From positions 40,041,385 through 40,105,384 of the forward strand of contig NC_088295.1 of the NCBI RefSeq assembly GCF_032854445.1: a DNA stretch of 64,000 nt, given 5' to 3'. Positions 35,461 to 49,900 of this stretch are shown here, in pieces. The position numbers and the translations under genes were made by a program. The stretch's first letter is position 1, and every line of letters begins with the position of its first letter. The notes below the pieces were generated by a model. That model saw only the letters and a program-made list of their open reading frames with translations, did not search any database and was not told the DNA's origin. This stretch comes from Liolophura sinensis (taxonomy: Eukaryota > Mollusca > Polyplacophora > Chitonida > Chitonidae).

Positions 35461-38400
35461 TAGTTATTTTGTTATCTTTTCATGGCTGAGAACTGCATCT
35501 GTCGCTTGCACACATTAATTTTTTTGAAGGATCTTTTTCATTGAGAATTCTTACTGGAAGTACGCAGCTCTGTACATTAGAAATTTACTTAGCCAAGGCC
35601 AGACACAAACCATTGGCTGGTTAAGAACCATAACAAATTTGCTTAAAGTGACGTAATCTTTTGTTTTAATTGACGTCATATGTTTGGCTGGATTTGGTCG
35701 GTATCATGTATGCATTTACCCCATATGTCAGACTATTATGAAAAGGTACGTATGCTACTACGACACTGCATGTATATGCGTGTAAGCCAGTTTTATTTTT
35801 GAGGCTAAAACAATAAATGAATAGACCTATAGAAAAACGACTCTGGGTAGGTGAAGTTATTCTTTTGAGAATTAGCTTTCTTTCAGTTTGTCTAACAGTT
35901 GTATAACGTATATGCATGTCGACGTAAATAAATGTACGGAGTTTGAAAAATCAGGGGCGGAGTCATAATCGAAATTGCTATGCGTCCTTTTTCTGTCACG
36001 GAAGAATTTTCTATACAGTCAAAAAGTCGTTTATTCCCGTCCTTGTGCTATGTGTAACTTTGGTGCTAATGCTCTCTTAAACTCTTTCTAAAACTGGTGT
36101 GTTAAACAGGTCACTATTTTTTGAATGTTAAAATCATTTCATATGTTAATTGTTGTAAAATATTGGTGCCGATATTTTAAAATAATAACACAAATTATAA
36201 AACCTATACGTCTTAATGCTCACCCTCCAGCACATAATACTGGGTTTAGCATTATAAAAGCTATATATATAACATTTCAATTTGACCAGAATATCATGTA
36301 TAGCGTATACAGAGACGGAGGCCCGAAAACATGCGATATATAGTTTTTTTGAAGTTGTCGTATTGCTTTCGCAAAAGTTAAATATAGTTTTGAATATATA
36401 AATACTTTGTTAAGCATTTCAAAAGCTATTGAACAGCTATGTGTGTTTCATGCTGAATTTGTCAACGGTAAACGTCATGTATACAGACTCATCTTCGTTT
36501 AACCTCTAATGCTGAAAGCCATTGACAGGCTCACGAATATCACGTTTGTGAAGTGGCTAGTATTAGGTTGTATTAGTTTTCCTTTGTTTTTTTTCTTTCC
36601 TTTCCAAAACCCAAAAGGCGATTTGCAACTTATAATTTTTGCTAAAATTTAGAACTGTGTATTTTTTTTCATTTATCGGAATGGAAATATGGAGACTTTA
36701 GCTGTGAAAGAAACATTTCCTGTGCCAAGTATTGAAAATGTTCTCATCTTTCAGAAAATTTGTTCTAAAGGCTTTAAATGTATAAGTACATGAAATATCA
36801 ACAAACCCGATCATCACAACCACATGATTTCTGCACAACGCGATTTCGTCCGGAGTTATCTTTCTACGTGTACTGCGTCCAGATAACAAAATTTAAGGCA
36901 ATGGTTATGTTGATGATTTTATTCAATACAGCACGTGAGCAATTTCTCAAATCCAAAACAGGAACGCCTGAAGCCTTTTGAAAATGTCAACCATTCCCAA
37001 CATTTAACCCTGCTGTATGATGTGTAGACTCGTTAGGGATTTTGAATCGGAACTTCCGGACTGTATTCAGGTTATTACTAAACGACGAAAAGATTCATCC
37101 TCGATCTTTTAATTGTTTAAACTGGTGTAAAAGGATATACATTAATTATACGATTAGCCAGTAAGCCTGTAATGTTGAGAGATCCAAGACTCTTCCTTTA
37201 TACAGCGTTCGTAATGGAAAACACCTCAGCTCAACCACTCGACCTTTATTGTATTTTTTGTATTTGACACCGAAACAGCTTCGTTTCAATTATGTTTACT
37301 TATATGGGCCAATTTTCCCCCACCTAATCCCGCGCTATGCCGGAACTATTTGCGGCACGATGTGACTGACGGGGAACACAGGGCCCCGCCGATCCACGCC
37401 AGGCTTTGATCCGCCGTTTGCTTTTCCTTCCTTCCCGACACAAGAGCACTGGGCCTTACAACCTGGCTGGGCTTGGTCACCTGAACTGGCTCGCCATGCA
37501 TCGGATCTCTCACATGTAAAAGGTGTCTAACAATGGAGCTGCCATGTAGGTAAGGACAGTCTCCAGGGCAAATGGGAGATGCTTTTCGATCCATATTTCC
37601 CCCAAAAAGATATTCCGGGCGTTTATTTTCTCTGCTTCCATGACAACACACTGACGAATTAAGTAAGATGCACCAAAATGCCTTGAACCTTACAGTACGT
37701 AACAAAAACATGTCAGCAACTTTGGAAAGCGCAGAATCTTGACACACTAATAGGCCTATCCACTGCATCGTGCAGATGTTTGAAGCAGTTTATATATATA
37801 TATAAAAAAAACAAATGCTTTTGTTTCCTGAGTGTACTAACGTTATCAACGTCTTGGAGAGTCACATGTCCTCCTTTCTCACAGTGATGTAGTCTAGATA
37901 TTCCTGCCATCGATTTTTATATGATGTGAACTGCCAGTTTATCTAACTTCTGCCAACACTGGACAAAATTTTGCCCTTTATAAAATCCTATACATGCACA
38001 TCCTTTACGTCAAAAGTGAAGTATGAGACTGAATTGAGTGATCGTTCAGTTTTATGGGTGGCGGAAACTGGAGTGCCCTTTGGTACGTTGTTGGCGAACT
38101 TCAGACTTGCACGCGATATTGGTGCAGGATAAATTTTCACCTTGAGGAGTTTCGAGGTACTAAAGGACATTCTACAGTTCATGCGGCATGTCATCTACGG
38201 CGGCAAAATGTGTATTACCATGGCTGAGACTCGAAAGGTGGAAGGCATTGAAGAAACAGACAAATAGACAGATCGGCGTTACATTCATTATAATAATTCA
38301 AGGCAAAACCTCAGCGTGAATGATAACGCTATAAAAATAGTTGGTAGACACTCAAATAATAGTAGCAGAACAGAGCATTATGAATGTATTAACCTATAAC

Positions 38401-38548
38401 TTAAAGACGTGTAGAGGCTAAACCTCGTCTTACGAAGTAGCAAACCATCAACAAAAAAGGATTCCAAGTAAAAACAAAATCAGGTAATTCAGAGTAGCCT
38501 AGACGCTGAATGATAGTTCAAATCATTAACGTTCCGCCTCCTTCCAGA

Positions 38549-38985
38549 TCATTGATATCCAAAGTTAAAAGTGCCTCCGTTCAAACTACGTGACCTGAGT
38601 TGTGCACCACTCTTCCCTGAAGCACCACCCTTGGTCACTCGGACCAGGTTTGGGCTGGTGGGTGGTCGTTGTCGTCTTGTTCGCCACGCGCGATCTGCCA
38701 ACCCAACAGAGCGTGGAAAGTGAATGCAAGGCTGAGCATGGAGGTGATGTACTGACGGATTCATCAGAATCTGAGGTCGAATCCACATAGAGACAGTTGA
38801 CTTCAATCAAAGAAAAATTTTGGCAGAATAATTTTTGAATGCGATATATTCGTGTTCCCATAACATTTAAAAATTGTCCTCAAGTTTAACTTCAAAGATA
38901 TATAAATTCTGTATGAAATTTCAGTCAAATCTGAATCTGTGGAATCAGCACTTGGTGATTCAGAATCTCTGAGGCAGAATGTTTT
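38549..38985 (-). other. Possible minus-strand coding exons, unassigned
   Basis: The minus strand shows an acceptor-like TTCTGCCTCAG near 38973, then a frame with DSESPSADSTDSDL. Further on (38795 downwards) a serine/aspartate-rich frame (STSDSDESVSTSPP) overlaps another frame ending SLNGGTFNFGYQ and a stop at 38549-38551. The segment is more GC-rich than its surroundings. Frames do not join in one obvious way and I recognise no family, so this may be chance. Confidence 0.2.
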
Positions 38986-40054
38986 GATTTGGGAACATGC
39001 GATAATTCTCCATGTCATATTGATTCATCAGTGATAACATCATAGCATTGTGAAGTATAACACGAAAGCATGGGGACTTCTAAATCTTTTGTGTCATTTT
39101 TCTACAATGGTTGGGCAAAAAATCCGATTTTCGGGGTAAACTGTCTTTTTTTCTTGAAGTGTTCAATTCGTTTGGTATGACTATTGAAGTTGCAGCTATT
39201 AAACTTAGCTTATTTTGAAGTAAAATGAGTTTAATTAATCCTACTTATACATTAATCCAGTACTTTACGACGTGATTGAGAAATGATGATTTTGTAAAAT
39301 TTTGTGAAAAATTGTAAAATGTAAAATTTTTGCTTTTTCGAATGGCGGACAATTTGGATTTCTCAGTCAGAATTGTTTTGTAATGTCTAACTATTTACAG
39401 ATGCCGACTTATTCGAAAGCGTTTATTTATGCGTCATTCTACAGGAACTGTAAAACTTATTTTTTCAAGATGGCGCTGTCCACCAAAAGATGGTCCCTTA
39501 ATTAACAATTAAAACAATTTCAACCATCCTTAAAAATGATAAGACGCCTTGTGTTGAAATCCATCCTCATTCAAGGGTATTGAAGCTCCTAACAGTCTTC
39601 TGGCCAGTTCAAATAACGCGTTCGATATTTAGAATTTTATTTACAGATGAGTTTATCACCTAGCTACTTTTCACATTTTGGAGTGCTGTGTAATATTTGG
39701 GACTATTAACTTTAACTTTTAATTTAATCTTCATTTAGACCAAATTAAGAAAGTATGATAAAGTGGGGGAAACTGGGGCCCGATGTCCAGAAACGTAACG
39801 AAGTTTCAGCAAGACACAAAGTTTCTACCGAACTGGCCAAGCAACTCTGTTATGACGTTCTAGTTTGACCATATATATACAAGAAACTAAGTCATCGTGT
39901 ATGGAAAATATCTCATCATAGGTTTATTGTATTATTGTTCATACCACCTACATGGCAGCCAACAAATTATCGGCAACCCGATTTGAAATCTTTATTCCAC
40001 TGTTGAAACGTGTTGTGCCTTTAAACACTGTCAGTCACCTTGTCATTGCGACTT

Positions 40055-40136
40055 TCTGGGTACGGGTGATCAAAACTGGTTTAAGACTTAATACCAGATT
40101 TAACTTTAAGGCAAGTCTTCAATTTTGTACTTATTC
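40055..40136. repeat. Dispersed repeat copy, inverted relative to 51730-51990
   Basis: A stretch beginning near CTGGGTACGGGTGATCAAAA and running through TTAATACCAGATTTAACTTT to TTTTGTACTTA matches the reverse complement of 51730-51795 at roughly 85% by eye. It is probably a copy of an old interspersed element. Confidence 0.6.
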
Positions 40137-40284
40137 TAATTACCCAATTCTAATTGCGTAACATTATATTAAATGTGAATTAAATCTGCTGCTATTATAA
40201 CTTTGACTTTTGACAACTGCATTGGCTGCTGAATTTGGCTAAAATATAAAATATGACTTATTACCAGTATTAGGTATGCCGCTT

Positions 40285-41165
40285 GTTCAGCCACAGCGTC
40301 ATTGTGATACTCTGATCTACAGTGTCCCTTGTGTTGTGTCTTTGACCACTGTCAGCCACAGCGTCATTGTGATACTCTGACCTACAGTGTCGCTTGTGTT
40401 GTGTCTTTAACCACTGTCAGCCACAGCGTCATTGTGATACTCTGATCTACAGTGTCGCTTGTGTTGTGTCTTTAACCACGGTCAGTCACTGCGTCATTGT
40501 GATACTCTGATCTACAGTGTCGCTTGTGTTGTGTCTTTAACCACGGTCAGTCACTGCGTCATTGTGATACTCTGATCTACAGTGTCGCTTGTGTTGTGTC
40601 TTTAACCACGGTCAGTCACGTCGTCAATATGACTCTCTGGTCTACAATGTCGCCTGTGTTGTGTCTTTAACCATTGTTAGCCCCCTCGTCGTTTTGTACC
40701 TATAATCACTGTCAGCCATGTCGTCATTGCGTTTCTCTGATCTACAATTCCGCTTGTGTTGTGGCTTTAGCCATTATCAGCCACCTCGTCATTGCGTTTC
40801 TTTGATCTACAATGTCGCACTTGTTCTATAACAACTGTTAGCGATCTCTTCATTGCAACCCTCTGATCTACAATGTCGCACGTGTTGTGTCTTTAACCAT
40901 TATCAGCCACCTCGTCATTTGCGTCTCTCTGATCTACAATGCCGTTTGTGTTGTGTCTTTAACCATTATCAGCCACCTCGTCATTGCGTCTCTCTGATCT
41001 ACATTGCCGCTTGTGTTGTGTCTTTAACCGCTGTCATTGTGACGCTCTGATCTACAATGTCGTACTTGTTGAACTATAACCACTGTTAGCTACATCGTCG
41101 TTGTGACACTATGATCTACAATACTGTTCGTGTTGTGCCTTTAACCACTGTCAGCCACTTCGTCA
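40285..41165. repeat. Minisatellite, about 65 bp x 13, diverging to the right
   Basis: The unit contains GCGTCATTGTGATACTCTGA, then TCTACAGTGTCGCTTGTGTT and GTGTCTTTAACCACTGTCAG. Unit starts at 40290, 40355 and 40420 are exactly 65 bp apart. Left-hand units are nearly identical. Right-hand units, from about 40620, carry substitutions and indels. Open frames inside it are by-products. Confidence 0.9.
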
Positions 41166-41999
41166 TTGTGCAGGTTGACATTGCGTTCTGTGTAAGGTGA
41201 TGTCCTAACTAGAAAACCTGCAGTCGTTCGCAAATATACGAGAAATTTCACAAGTCGTCCCTAAATATGTACACCTTTTTGGGGCCCCTGATTGAAATGT
41301 TTGAGGAAGTGAGCTTTGCTTGGATTTATCAGGCTTACCGCTGAGAATTGAGCAAATAGCTGGCAGGCATTCTGAGGGGCAATGCTTTGTCGTCCCACTC
41401 CTCTTTACTAAAGGTTTTCATTTGCCAAGCAGTTGTGAATATCAAACAAATTGTCCCTCTTATAAGACAGTCCTGTTTATCTCTCTCGCATTTCTTTGGC
41501 AAGTGATTAGGCGCCTCGGTTTGCTGGCCTCTGTTTTCGCCCTGAAGCCTCTGTAGCCTCTACCGCCCGGGCTGTCCACTCTCTTGCTTACCGTACCTCT
41601 GATTAGCGAGTCCTGGGAGCGCCTCTAGTTAGCTCACACAACGCGTGGTTAGCATGATAATGTCCTGACCTTGTTCTCTTTATTTTGTAGAGAGATAAGC
41701 AAAGGAATTTAGGTGAAAACCAAACCATATTGACAGTCCTGAACGATTTATCACCAGCAGAACTTAGTGTGTCCGGGGAAAAGGAATCAGAAATTATATT
41801 ATAAGGGATAGCTGTAACAGAAGATTAAGTCTAGATCCGCATACCGCTATGGAATCGAACTCCCATCAGAAAGTATCGATTTGTAACAACACCTGAGTAA
41901 GGCATCTTAATCCGTCATCGATATCTACCGCAGACAGCCCGTTCAGTGCGGACCTGAGCGAAGACCTCTGAGATCACACCTGGCTGACAACGCACCTCG

Positions 42000-42076
42000 T
42001 GGCTCATCACGCCCAAATCAGGAAACAGTCTGAGACACAGGCTGCCGGAATAACAGGCCGGGCACGGTAAATACAG
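42000..42076 (+). other. Possible 5' untranslated exon of the astacin gene
   Basis: A strong donor ACAG|GTAAGG occurs at 42076/42077, and a good acceptor (pyrimidine-rich, TGTGTTACAG) ends at 43720, 69 bases before the astacin start codon. Together they suggest an upstream leader exon of unknown 5' end spliced to 43721. This rests on splice signals only. Confidence 0.25.
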
Positions 42077-43789
42077 GTAAGGAGGGTGGTGTCAGCATGT
42101 CGACGGACAAAAACCCTGCATGTAGCGCCCACAGCGAGACACGTGTATTATAATGCCATATTTAAACTATATCCGTCTGCTGCGAGTACAATAGATAACA
42201 CACGCTATTACATCCTCCATAAGGTCACGTGACTAGTTTTGTCACCAGACTAATATAAAAGTCACCACTGTCAACATTTGTTTAAACGAAAACTGTACGA
42301 GCCTTGATAATATTCTATTTACCGGTATTATAGTCACTTTACATACTTTACATACCGCTGAGCTTAAGCTCTACCAGCTTGTGGTACTTTTGCTGTTTGG
42401 ACTGTTATTATTGTGGTGTTTATACTGACCATTTTCCAGCCAACCTCAGGTAAGGTAGTACCAAATGCCGTTATATGTCTTATTATCTTTGGTTCATTTG
42501 CTAAGTCACCGCATGAATGGATGATGTGATTACAATAAGATTCAGGGCATTGTTCTTGAACGTTAAGTACATGTATGCTTGTGTGTACGGCACCAAATTC
42601 CAAACATGCAATTTTGTCGAAGCTTTGGTTGACCTCACTTTTTTGGCGCGTATGACAGATTAAATTATAAGTTTTTATTAATACGGTACACAAAGTTATG
42701 TCACTCCAAAGCTGTCAGGATGACGATAGCAGGGGAAATCAAGCAATGTCTCATAAAGAACTGTCTCACCTTATCAAATTATTTCCAGCGTGTATATAAC
42801 TAGTATAGTATCCACCGCTGTGTCATATATCATCATCATTATGAGGTGTATGTCGTTAATATGTAATACATGGATGAAGTTACCAACAATGATTACAATG
42901 AATACAGCCATTAACTTCATATTCTATGTTATTGTTGCCAGAACTTTTTCCCACATGTTGATTGTGCACATGTTTGTGATGACTGATTAAACGCGTCACA
43001 AGTTAAAATTTCTGTCGCTTTCCGATACCTTATGTTGGAAACATGCACTGTTGAGCGAGAAGTAGTATTTTCTATCACATTAAAAAGACAGCCATGGTTT
43101 CTAACATATTAAACAAACCACGAATATAGTAGTTTTCTTGATTTCCGATACCTTGGTTAGGAAGTGTTACCGCAGTGTTAAGTGAGAACTAACTTGTGCC
43201 CTGACGCTAATATGATTAGCCATAATTTTAAAAATTAAAATAGCCGTTTTATTAACATGTATGAGCCAATTTTTTCTTTCGGTTTGTAGTCTGAAGAATT
43301 GCGTTTATAATATAAACCAGCTTTGCTTATAACGCTTTACATGTACAAAGATCGTTATATGAGAGAGTTTGTTAATTAACTGGATTTAAGAGGAGACATG
43401 ACAAAGCATGTGAGACGTTAGTCAGGCCAGCCTGGGGAGATTATGGAAGGTGGGTGGGGACCAAACTTGCTACATGGCAAACATGATGTTACTACGCTAT
43501 AGCTCTTTCCCCTCTACCTTCTGCAGCAGTGCTTCTCCAGGTAACGTTCAGATTGGGGACACGTTCAGCTGAGACTATTGTAAAAGTGCCCGCTCCACAT
43601 GTTCTTTCCGCCACATATGTATCAACCAGAGGGGAAACTATAAGCAGCGAACTGTGCAGTATCGTCCACGCCCCGGCCTAATGGAAATTTAACGTCTTCT
43701 GTTTTCACATTGTGTTACAGATTTTGTGAAAGTAGAAAAAAAAAAGAATTAAAGACAGAGGATCTTCTTGCAACTTTCTTTTCTGGACT

Positions 43790-43875
43790 ATGGATTGGGT
43801 ACATATGAGGATTGTATTCCTGCTATGGTGTATAACTGTGTCTTATGGTCGGACATTTCCCCCACAGGTAAGTCC

Positions 43876-43923
<48 letters not shown>

Positions 43924-46900
43924 TTTGGCAATTAGATATATACAGTTTTGTATAACCGACTTTTGTATTTTTGCGTATACTTTCTACACTGAAAGATTCG
44001 CTCTTATTGTACAGAGAGATGTATTGGGTCTTTGTCAACATGTTCTGGTCTATGTCTGAACAACTCCTTTAATTTACCCAGAATTTCTTAATAGAAACAA
44101 CATATGTCATATCTTTATCAATACACGAACTGTCGTTAAAATTTTACATTAATTACAATATCTTAATTTGACCGCCGACAACAATAATTAATACTTTCTT
44201 TCTGGAAGCAAGTTTTGGTCTGGGATTTCAACAATATGTTGCCTTTTGTCCACAAAGGCTTATTCCACAGCACCCGCTGCTTTGGAGTATGTACAATAAG
44301 GGTCTACTGTCAGGCAAACACAGTGGAATATGTCATATACATATATGAATTGTGCACTTCATAAGCGTTTGGTGCATGTTATGTATGTTTTGGTGCAGTT
44401 TTTGTCCGTTTGGAGAACTTTTTGCTTTTTGGCATACTGTGTTGTACACTTTCTGACAAGAAGACGACATATGATAGGCCCTCATTAGGCCAAGCGCCTA
44501 ATTTCTACGTGATCGTGTTTTCAAACCTATATACGAATACGAGATGCACTATAGTTGCCATTATTGCACGATAAATATACAATGCACTTCGTTTGTTTGC
44601 TAAGCTTTTGAATAACCTGTTACCAGTGTATTAACGTCCTACAGAAAATTCAACAGCATGCCAACGGCATACACTTTGGTGTCTCTTTTACATGTACGTA
44701 TACATCTTTAGCTGCGCATTATAATTACTTTGATGGCGTTTGCTGGTGCAAATATAGGATTTTCTTCTTAATCTGTTGCGCTATATCTTTAACTTTGTTT
44801 TACTAACAATGTGTCTTTCAAGTAATTATATAATTTAAACATTTCACGGTCTTATATATCCACCTTTGTTTTTCTGCCTACAAAAGAGCCTGGCGCGTAC
44901 GTATATACTTGTGGTGACAGATTTCACTACAGGTTTCCGCTTTTTTTCTGCTCTGGAGTTTGTATGCATATATATGGTACTTCGGGTTAACCTGGGCAAA
45001 ATCGTTAAAGAAAAAAACGCTTTCTTTCTGTAGAACGATATGAAATTCAAGTGCTCAAGGTTTCGTCACGCATTTCGAGCCACGTTTATGTCAAAAGTTC
45101 GTGTACCTTGAGATTTAAATCAGATGTTTTAGCCCCTTGTAAAGGTCACTGTATTATTCATCCATTACAGACGGACATAAAGGCCTTAACCGAAGCTTTG
45201 AGCACTTTATGAAACCAGAGAGAGCCATTCGTGAGTTTGGTGAACCGCAGGCTATATTCCTGGCTCTTTTACGCCTCAATCTCAAAACTATTTCTTCTAA
45301 TGCGGTGTGTAAGAGACTAGAATGTATTAATACGAGTGCTAACTGATAAATTGTGGACCGCTGCAAATATTTGTTTGACTCTGATGGATAATGAAAACGA
45401 TTCAAGAAGATTCTCACGTCTTAAGTTGTCTTAAGTATAGCGTTGAGAACTACAAGTACAGTTATTTAGTAACCAAAGTTTGACGGCAAACACCTAGTAA
45501 ACACTTCCCAATATATTCGAGAAAGCTTCTTGTTCCCTATCTGCTTTGTGGATTTGTATCATATGCTTCAATAAAGTTCATGGCGTAAATTTAATAGAGA
45601 AACTACAACATACATGTATAAACGCCTTCATTCTAAGCCTGTTCAGTTTTACAGTGAGCCAAATCGAGATACATATAACTGTGATTAATGATAACCTACT
45701 ATACAAGTGGCCTGATTGAATATTCGAGCACAGATAATATTGTGCTTTTTAGTATTTGTGGTTTGTGTTGAAAATTGCTTTTTGGAATTGGTGTTTTGAT
45801 GATTGGCCTGGAAGGCCCATTATAGTTGACGATTGGTATAGGAGTCTCATTTATGAGGCCTCGATACAAAATCCTGACTTGGATAAGAATGAAATTACCA
45901 CGTGGTATAGTATATGCGTCATGAAATGGTATCCTGTTATGTTATGACATTTATTCTGTTTGTTTGTTCTTTTTTGCAACATAACGTGTTTCCAAACAGT
46001 GCACAGTCTACGCGAAGGCCAATTGGCCTAGTTGGCAAAGGGGTTTTTGATTGTTAGCTTGCTTGAAAGGCCCAATATTGGCAGGTGATGCGGTCAAGTG
46101 ATTGTTTTGGGTGGACTGGCAACTATTTACTGTCCTGTGACGGCGGCCACTGGGATCAGATTTAACCCGGTATATATCTGACAACGCCGCTTCGGCCACA
46201 CCCGACTGACCACTGCCTCAAAAAATATTTGGCAATGAAAAATGCGGCGACCTGTTCAAAGCTTTTTGTTAGATTTACTGGACGCGTTAATGTAAACTAA
46301 CAAAAAAGAAGGCATTCCGCATGTTGTCTTGAAAGATTATTTCACCCTTCTGAAGACATTTTACCCGGGTCAGCCGTGTTGGATTTCAAAAGCCATATTC
46401 GGACATCCTTGCATCAGACGTGCATTGCAGAATGGTATACAAAATACGTGAGAGTCCTTTAAAAAATAAAATACCACATTTCATAATATGTTATGTACAG
46501 ATTTTAGGGTGAAGAAAGCAACCGGGCAGAGTCCCGGGGGGAAACACACGACCATTAACAGGGACTCATGTACGCCCGTATAGAGGATGCCAGGCATAAG
46601 GTGCTCCTTTAGACTACAATATCAGATTTATTATATACACTATCGGATTTATTATATACACTATCAGATTTATTGCATACACTGGTCAGATTTATTATAT
46701 ACTCTATCAGATTTATTGTACTGACATTATGCCTGCACTGTGATATTACACTTCACCAATTGTCAATAAAAACATAACACCACTGTAATGTATAAATGTC
46801 AAGCAATGCTTTGAAGCACGCATGTTTTGTTGAGGTGAAATTCGTGTCCGACACAACTAGTAAAATATACGTTATTCAATCTCTTTGACCGTAAACATAG

Positions 46901-49900
46901 CTTCAGGGCGTGATACTTAGGTACGAGAAAAGCCTGTCGTTAATTCAGTAGATACGTCGGTCTGGCTTTGTAGACAATAGTCCGGAAATATCGTGATCAA
47001 GTCTAACACCTGGCTTGTGGTCAGGCTGCCCCGGTGTCGGGGTGCATAACGTGTCGGTATGACGGGACCTCTCGCCTTAATAACCCCTGACTTTATATCA
47101 AACACACATAACGAACCTATCTGTGTTGTCTTAGTGCGCTCCATACCTGTTCTGATAAGCCTACGCCCACGTGCCCGGGGAAGCTATTTTCACCTGTAAT
47201 TAAGACCTACCTGAGACAAGACCTATATATATATAGCCCTTGTCTGCGGAGACAATAATTCCGGATAAATCTGCTTAGCGTACAAAAGACTCGATGTTTT
47301 CTTGTGTTGAGTTTATTGATTGCCAAGTTCACCAGATGTTTGACTGTTCATATGTGTACGAATTTAAATTACACTTACATTTACAACCCCTCATATATAA
47401 AGTCACTATCAAAGAGTCACTATAGTGCCTTTTTCTGCAATGTTCTACATTAGCTTCCATACTTTTCCTCAGGATTTAAAAGAGAAGGTCGCATTGAACA
47501 TAAATGTTTTTCACAGAATTATCAGAAGCCTGGATGTCGTCATATGAATGAAAAAAATTGTTTAACACGACATAAAACCCAAGAATAAATACAGAAGCCT
47601 GGAGAATTGAAGGATTTTCTATTTTACAAAGGATTATATTACCAATTTCTTTCTCCCAAACCTAAGCGTTGCGCCCATGGAGACGTAGTTGTTTCAGGAT
47701 ACCATGCATCTGGAAAATACATGACTATTTGTCTGAAGTATGTAAATAAACACAACATATGTTTGTCACATTGTTTGCTGTGCGCTCATTTAACACGCCT
47801 TGTTTGTAGTCGAGTACTAATAGCATCTGTTAGTCATTGGTAAAGCCAGGAGTGAGTATATATAGATCAATATAAGGACTGGTCGTCGACTGATGGTATA
47901 GGGGCAGGATAATGGTGACATCCGGGTACTTTATACCATTACCCATGTTCTGCAATGTCATTCGAACTCAGCGGAAAAACACTTTCTGGACTTTCCTTGC
48001 TTGAAAAGAAAGTTGAAGTCATCAAGGTGGGGCTTAGCAAGGTTTACTTAAGGTTTTGTGTTATTTTACGTTTTCCATTCATAAAGGAATGTCAAAACAG
48101 TCATACCGGAAGTAATATAGATTACTCCTGTTTTGAAGTGCTGTCGAAACAAACCTCTTGGTTCTGGTCATTTTGTTATGTATGACTAAAACATTACGTT
48201 TAGTCTGGTAGACATACAGTAAGAGATGACTGATTAATGTGACCAAGTTGGTGACTAAATGTAACAGTCTGTGACTCGTTGTTGTATTGAAAGTTCCAAA
48301 TATCTCAACTTTCTAAACTTAGATAAATTCAGCATGAAGTGTTGATAATTACAATGGCTTTAAAAGTTAAGTATCCGCTTTGGATGTAGGCTTCTTAAGA
48401 AATATAGCAAGAAGCCATCAAGACTAAGGGAAATTCATTCACTTTTTGGGCAAATTCTTGTTACCGCATGTCCTCGACCAAAGTCATTCATTCCCACGTG
48501 CACATAAATGCATAAATGCATAAATGCAAATAAATGACAGCCTTCGTGTTGCAAAGCGGTGTTTAAGTAAACAAAATATTCGTCATCGTGTGCTTTCTTT
48601 GAAACTTTCTTGTAAATGCAGCCAGCTGAGAATTAGCTCGAGCAGAATTGAATATCGATAAAAATGATAATAAAAAAACTTTTGTAGTTTTTGGAAATCT
48701 ATAATACGACAATATATCACGTGACATATAAATACCCTAAGTCGATGTGACAAACTCAAGCTACGCCGAGTGCACCTGGACAGAAATTAAAGCATTCTTC
48801 ATAGTGACAAGTTAGTCAAATTATTGTATCGTGCATAGATTTATCGGCCAGAAATTTCCCGAAAAAATTTTTTTAACACGGTTGTGAAAAATGGTAAATA
48901 GACTATAAATGGGCTTATCGGATTTTATAGAAGAACAACGTTGTAGACGATTTGAGTAAATAAAGTGTCACGTAACAGTTCTATTGATCGTATGTATCGT
49001 CGGTTGACTGTGCATGGGTAATAACTTTCCTATACCGCTCCACTGTGGCGGAAGTTAATGAAGAGCCGTCTGCTTTGTCTCGGGCAATGCCTTCTGGAGT
49101 TTGCCTTTTAAGAGCAGTGGTCTCTCTGGGTAAATTTGTTGTCGTCTTCAGACAAAGTCTGAGAAGTATTCGGCCATTTCAAGGGTGTTTGTGCACGGGT
49201 GGATTTACAGCGGTTAATCTGGTGACTTAAACTTCATCCCGGAGCTCATCCGCCCATGTGACGCCATGGATGACGTAACCACAGATCCGGGCTCACGTTC
49301 CCACAGCCGACCAATCAGCAAATATTGCCCCTGACAACGCACGTGCCTATTCAAATGCGCAGAATGGCGTCGTGACGAAAAGAGAGGCGAAAAACTCTTC
49401 AAAAAGAAAAAACGAGATCCGGTCACACTCCCTAGTCTTACAGTTAGTTAGGTGCGTTGCATTACACTTTTAAGAAACTTAATATAACTCCAAGTTTTGT
49501 TCTCGAAAAACTCGTTTTTCCTAGCTCAGTTATTCATGGTGAGCTATCTGTGGAATCTCCAATGAAGCTTTGAGATCAAAGCAAAACTCATACCTGCCCA
49601 CAGATGTCCATATTTTAATTAGTTGCATATGAACTTTGCATAGGCATCTGGAATGGATTCCACCAAACCTTTAGTCAATCAAAGCTTAAACATAAAGGTT
49701 TCAAACGTGCTGAAAACATGTAATTTCATGCCAAGGCCATCGCAACATTTTGAATCGCTATTAAGTAAGATGTATTATGTTAAGCCCAAAATGTTACGTT
49801 CTCAGTAAACACAATTTTGGGTCAAGCCAAAAATAGCTTTCTGAAATCGGTAGTCCCACTTCTTCTTGTCAGCCGTGGTTCCTGTGGGGTGTTAACTTCG

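Larger units (their letters stand above)
30655..43720. other. Gene-poor interval between eIF3d and the astacin gene
   Basis: Some 13 kb with no supported protein-coding gene. It contains minisatellites (30.7, 34.8, 40.3 kb), SINE copies (31.0, 31.4, 32.4, 35.3 kb) and stretches of plain AT-rich sequence (32.6-34.8, 35.5-37.3 and 41.2-43.7 kb) in which I see nothing. Slightly more GC-rich, CpG-containing segments occur at about 37.3-37.7 and 38.5-38.8 kb. Confidence 0.5.

Noticed and set aside
37346-37768. 140-codon minus-strand open frame in CpG-richer sequence
   Set aside because: A second frame is also open over much of it, no family is recognisable and no clear splice sites support either reading.
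43823-44059. Open frames with runs of Ile or Asn
   Set aside because: Produced by the ATT microsatellite immediately inside astacin intron 1.
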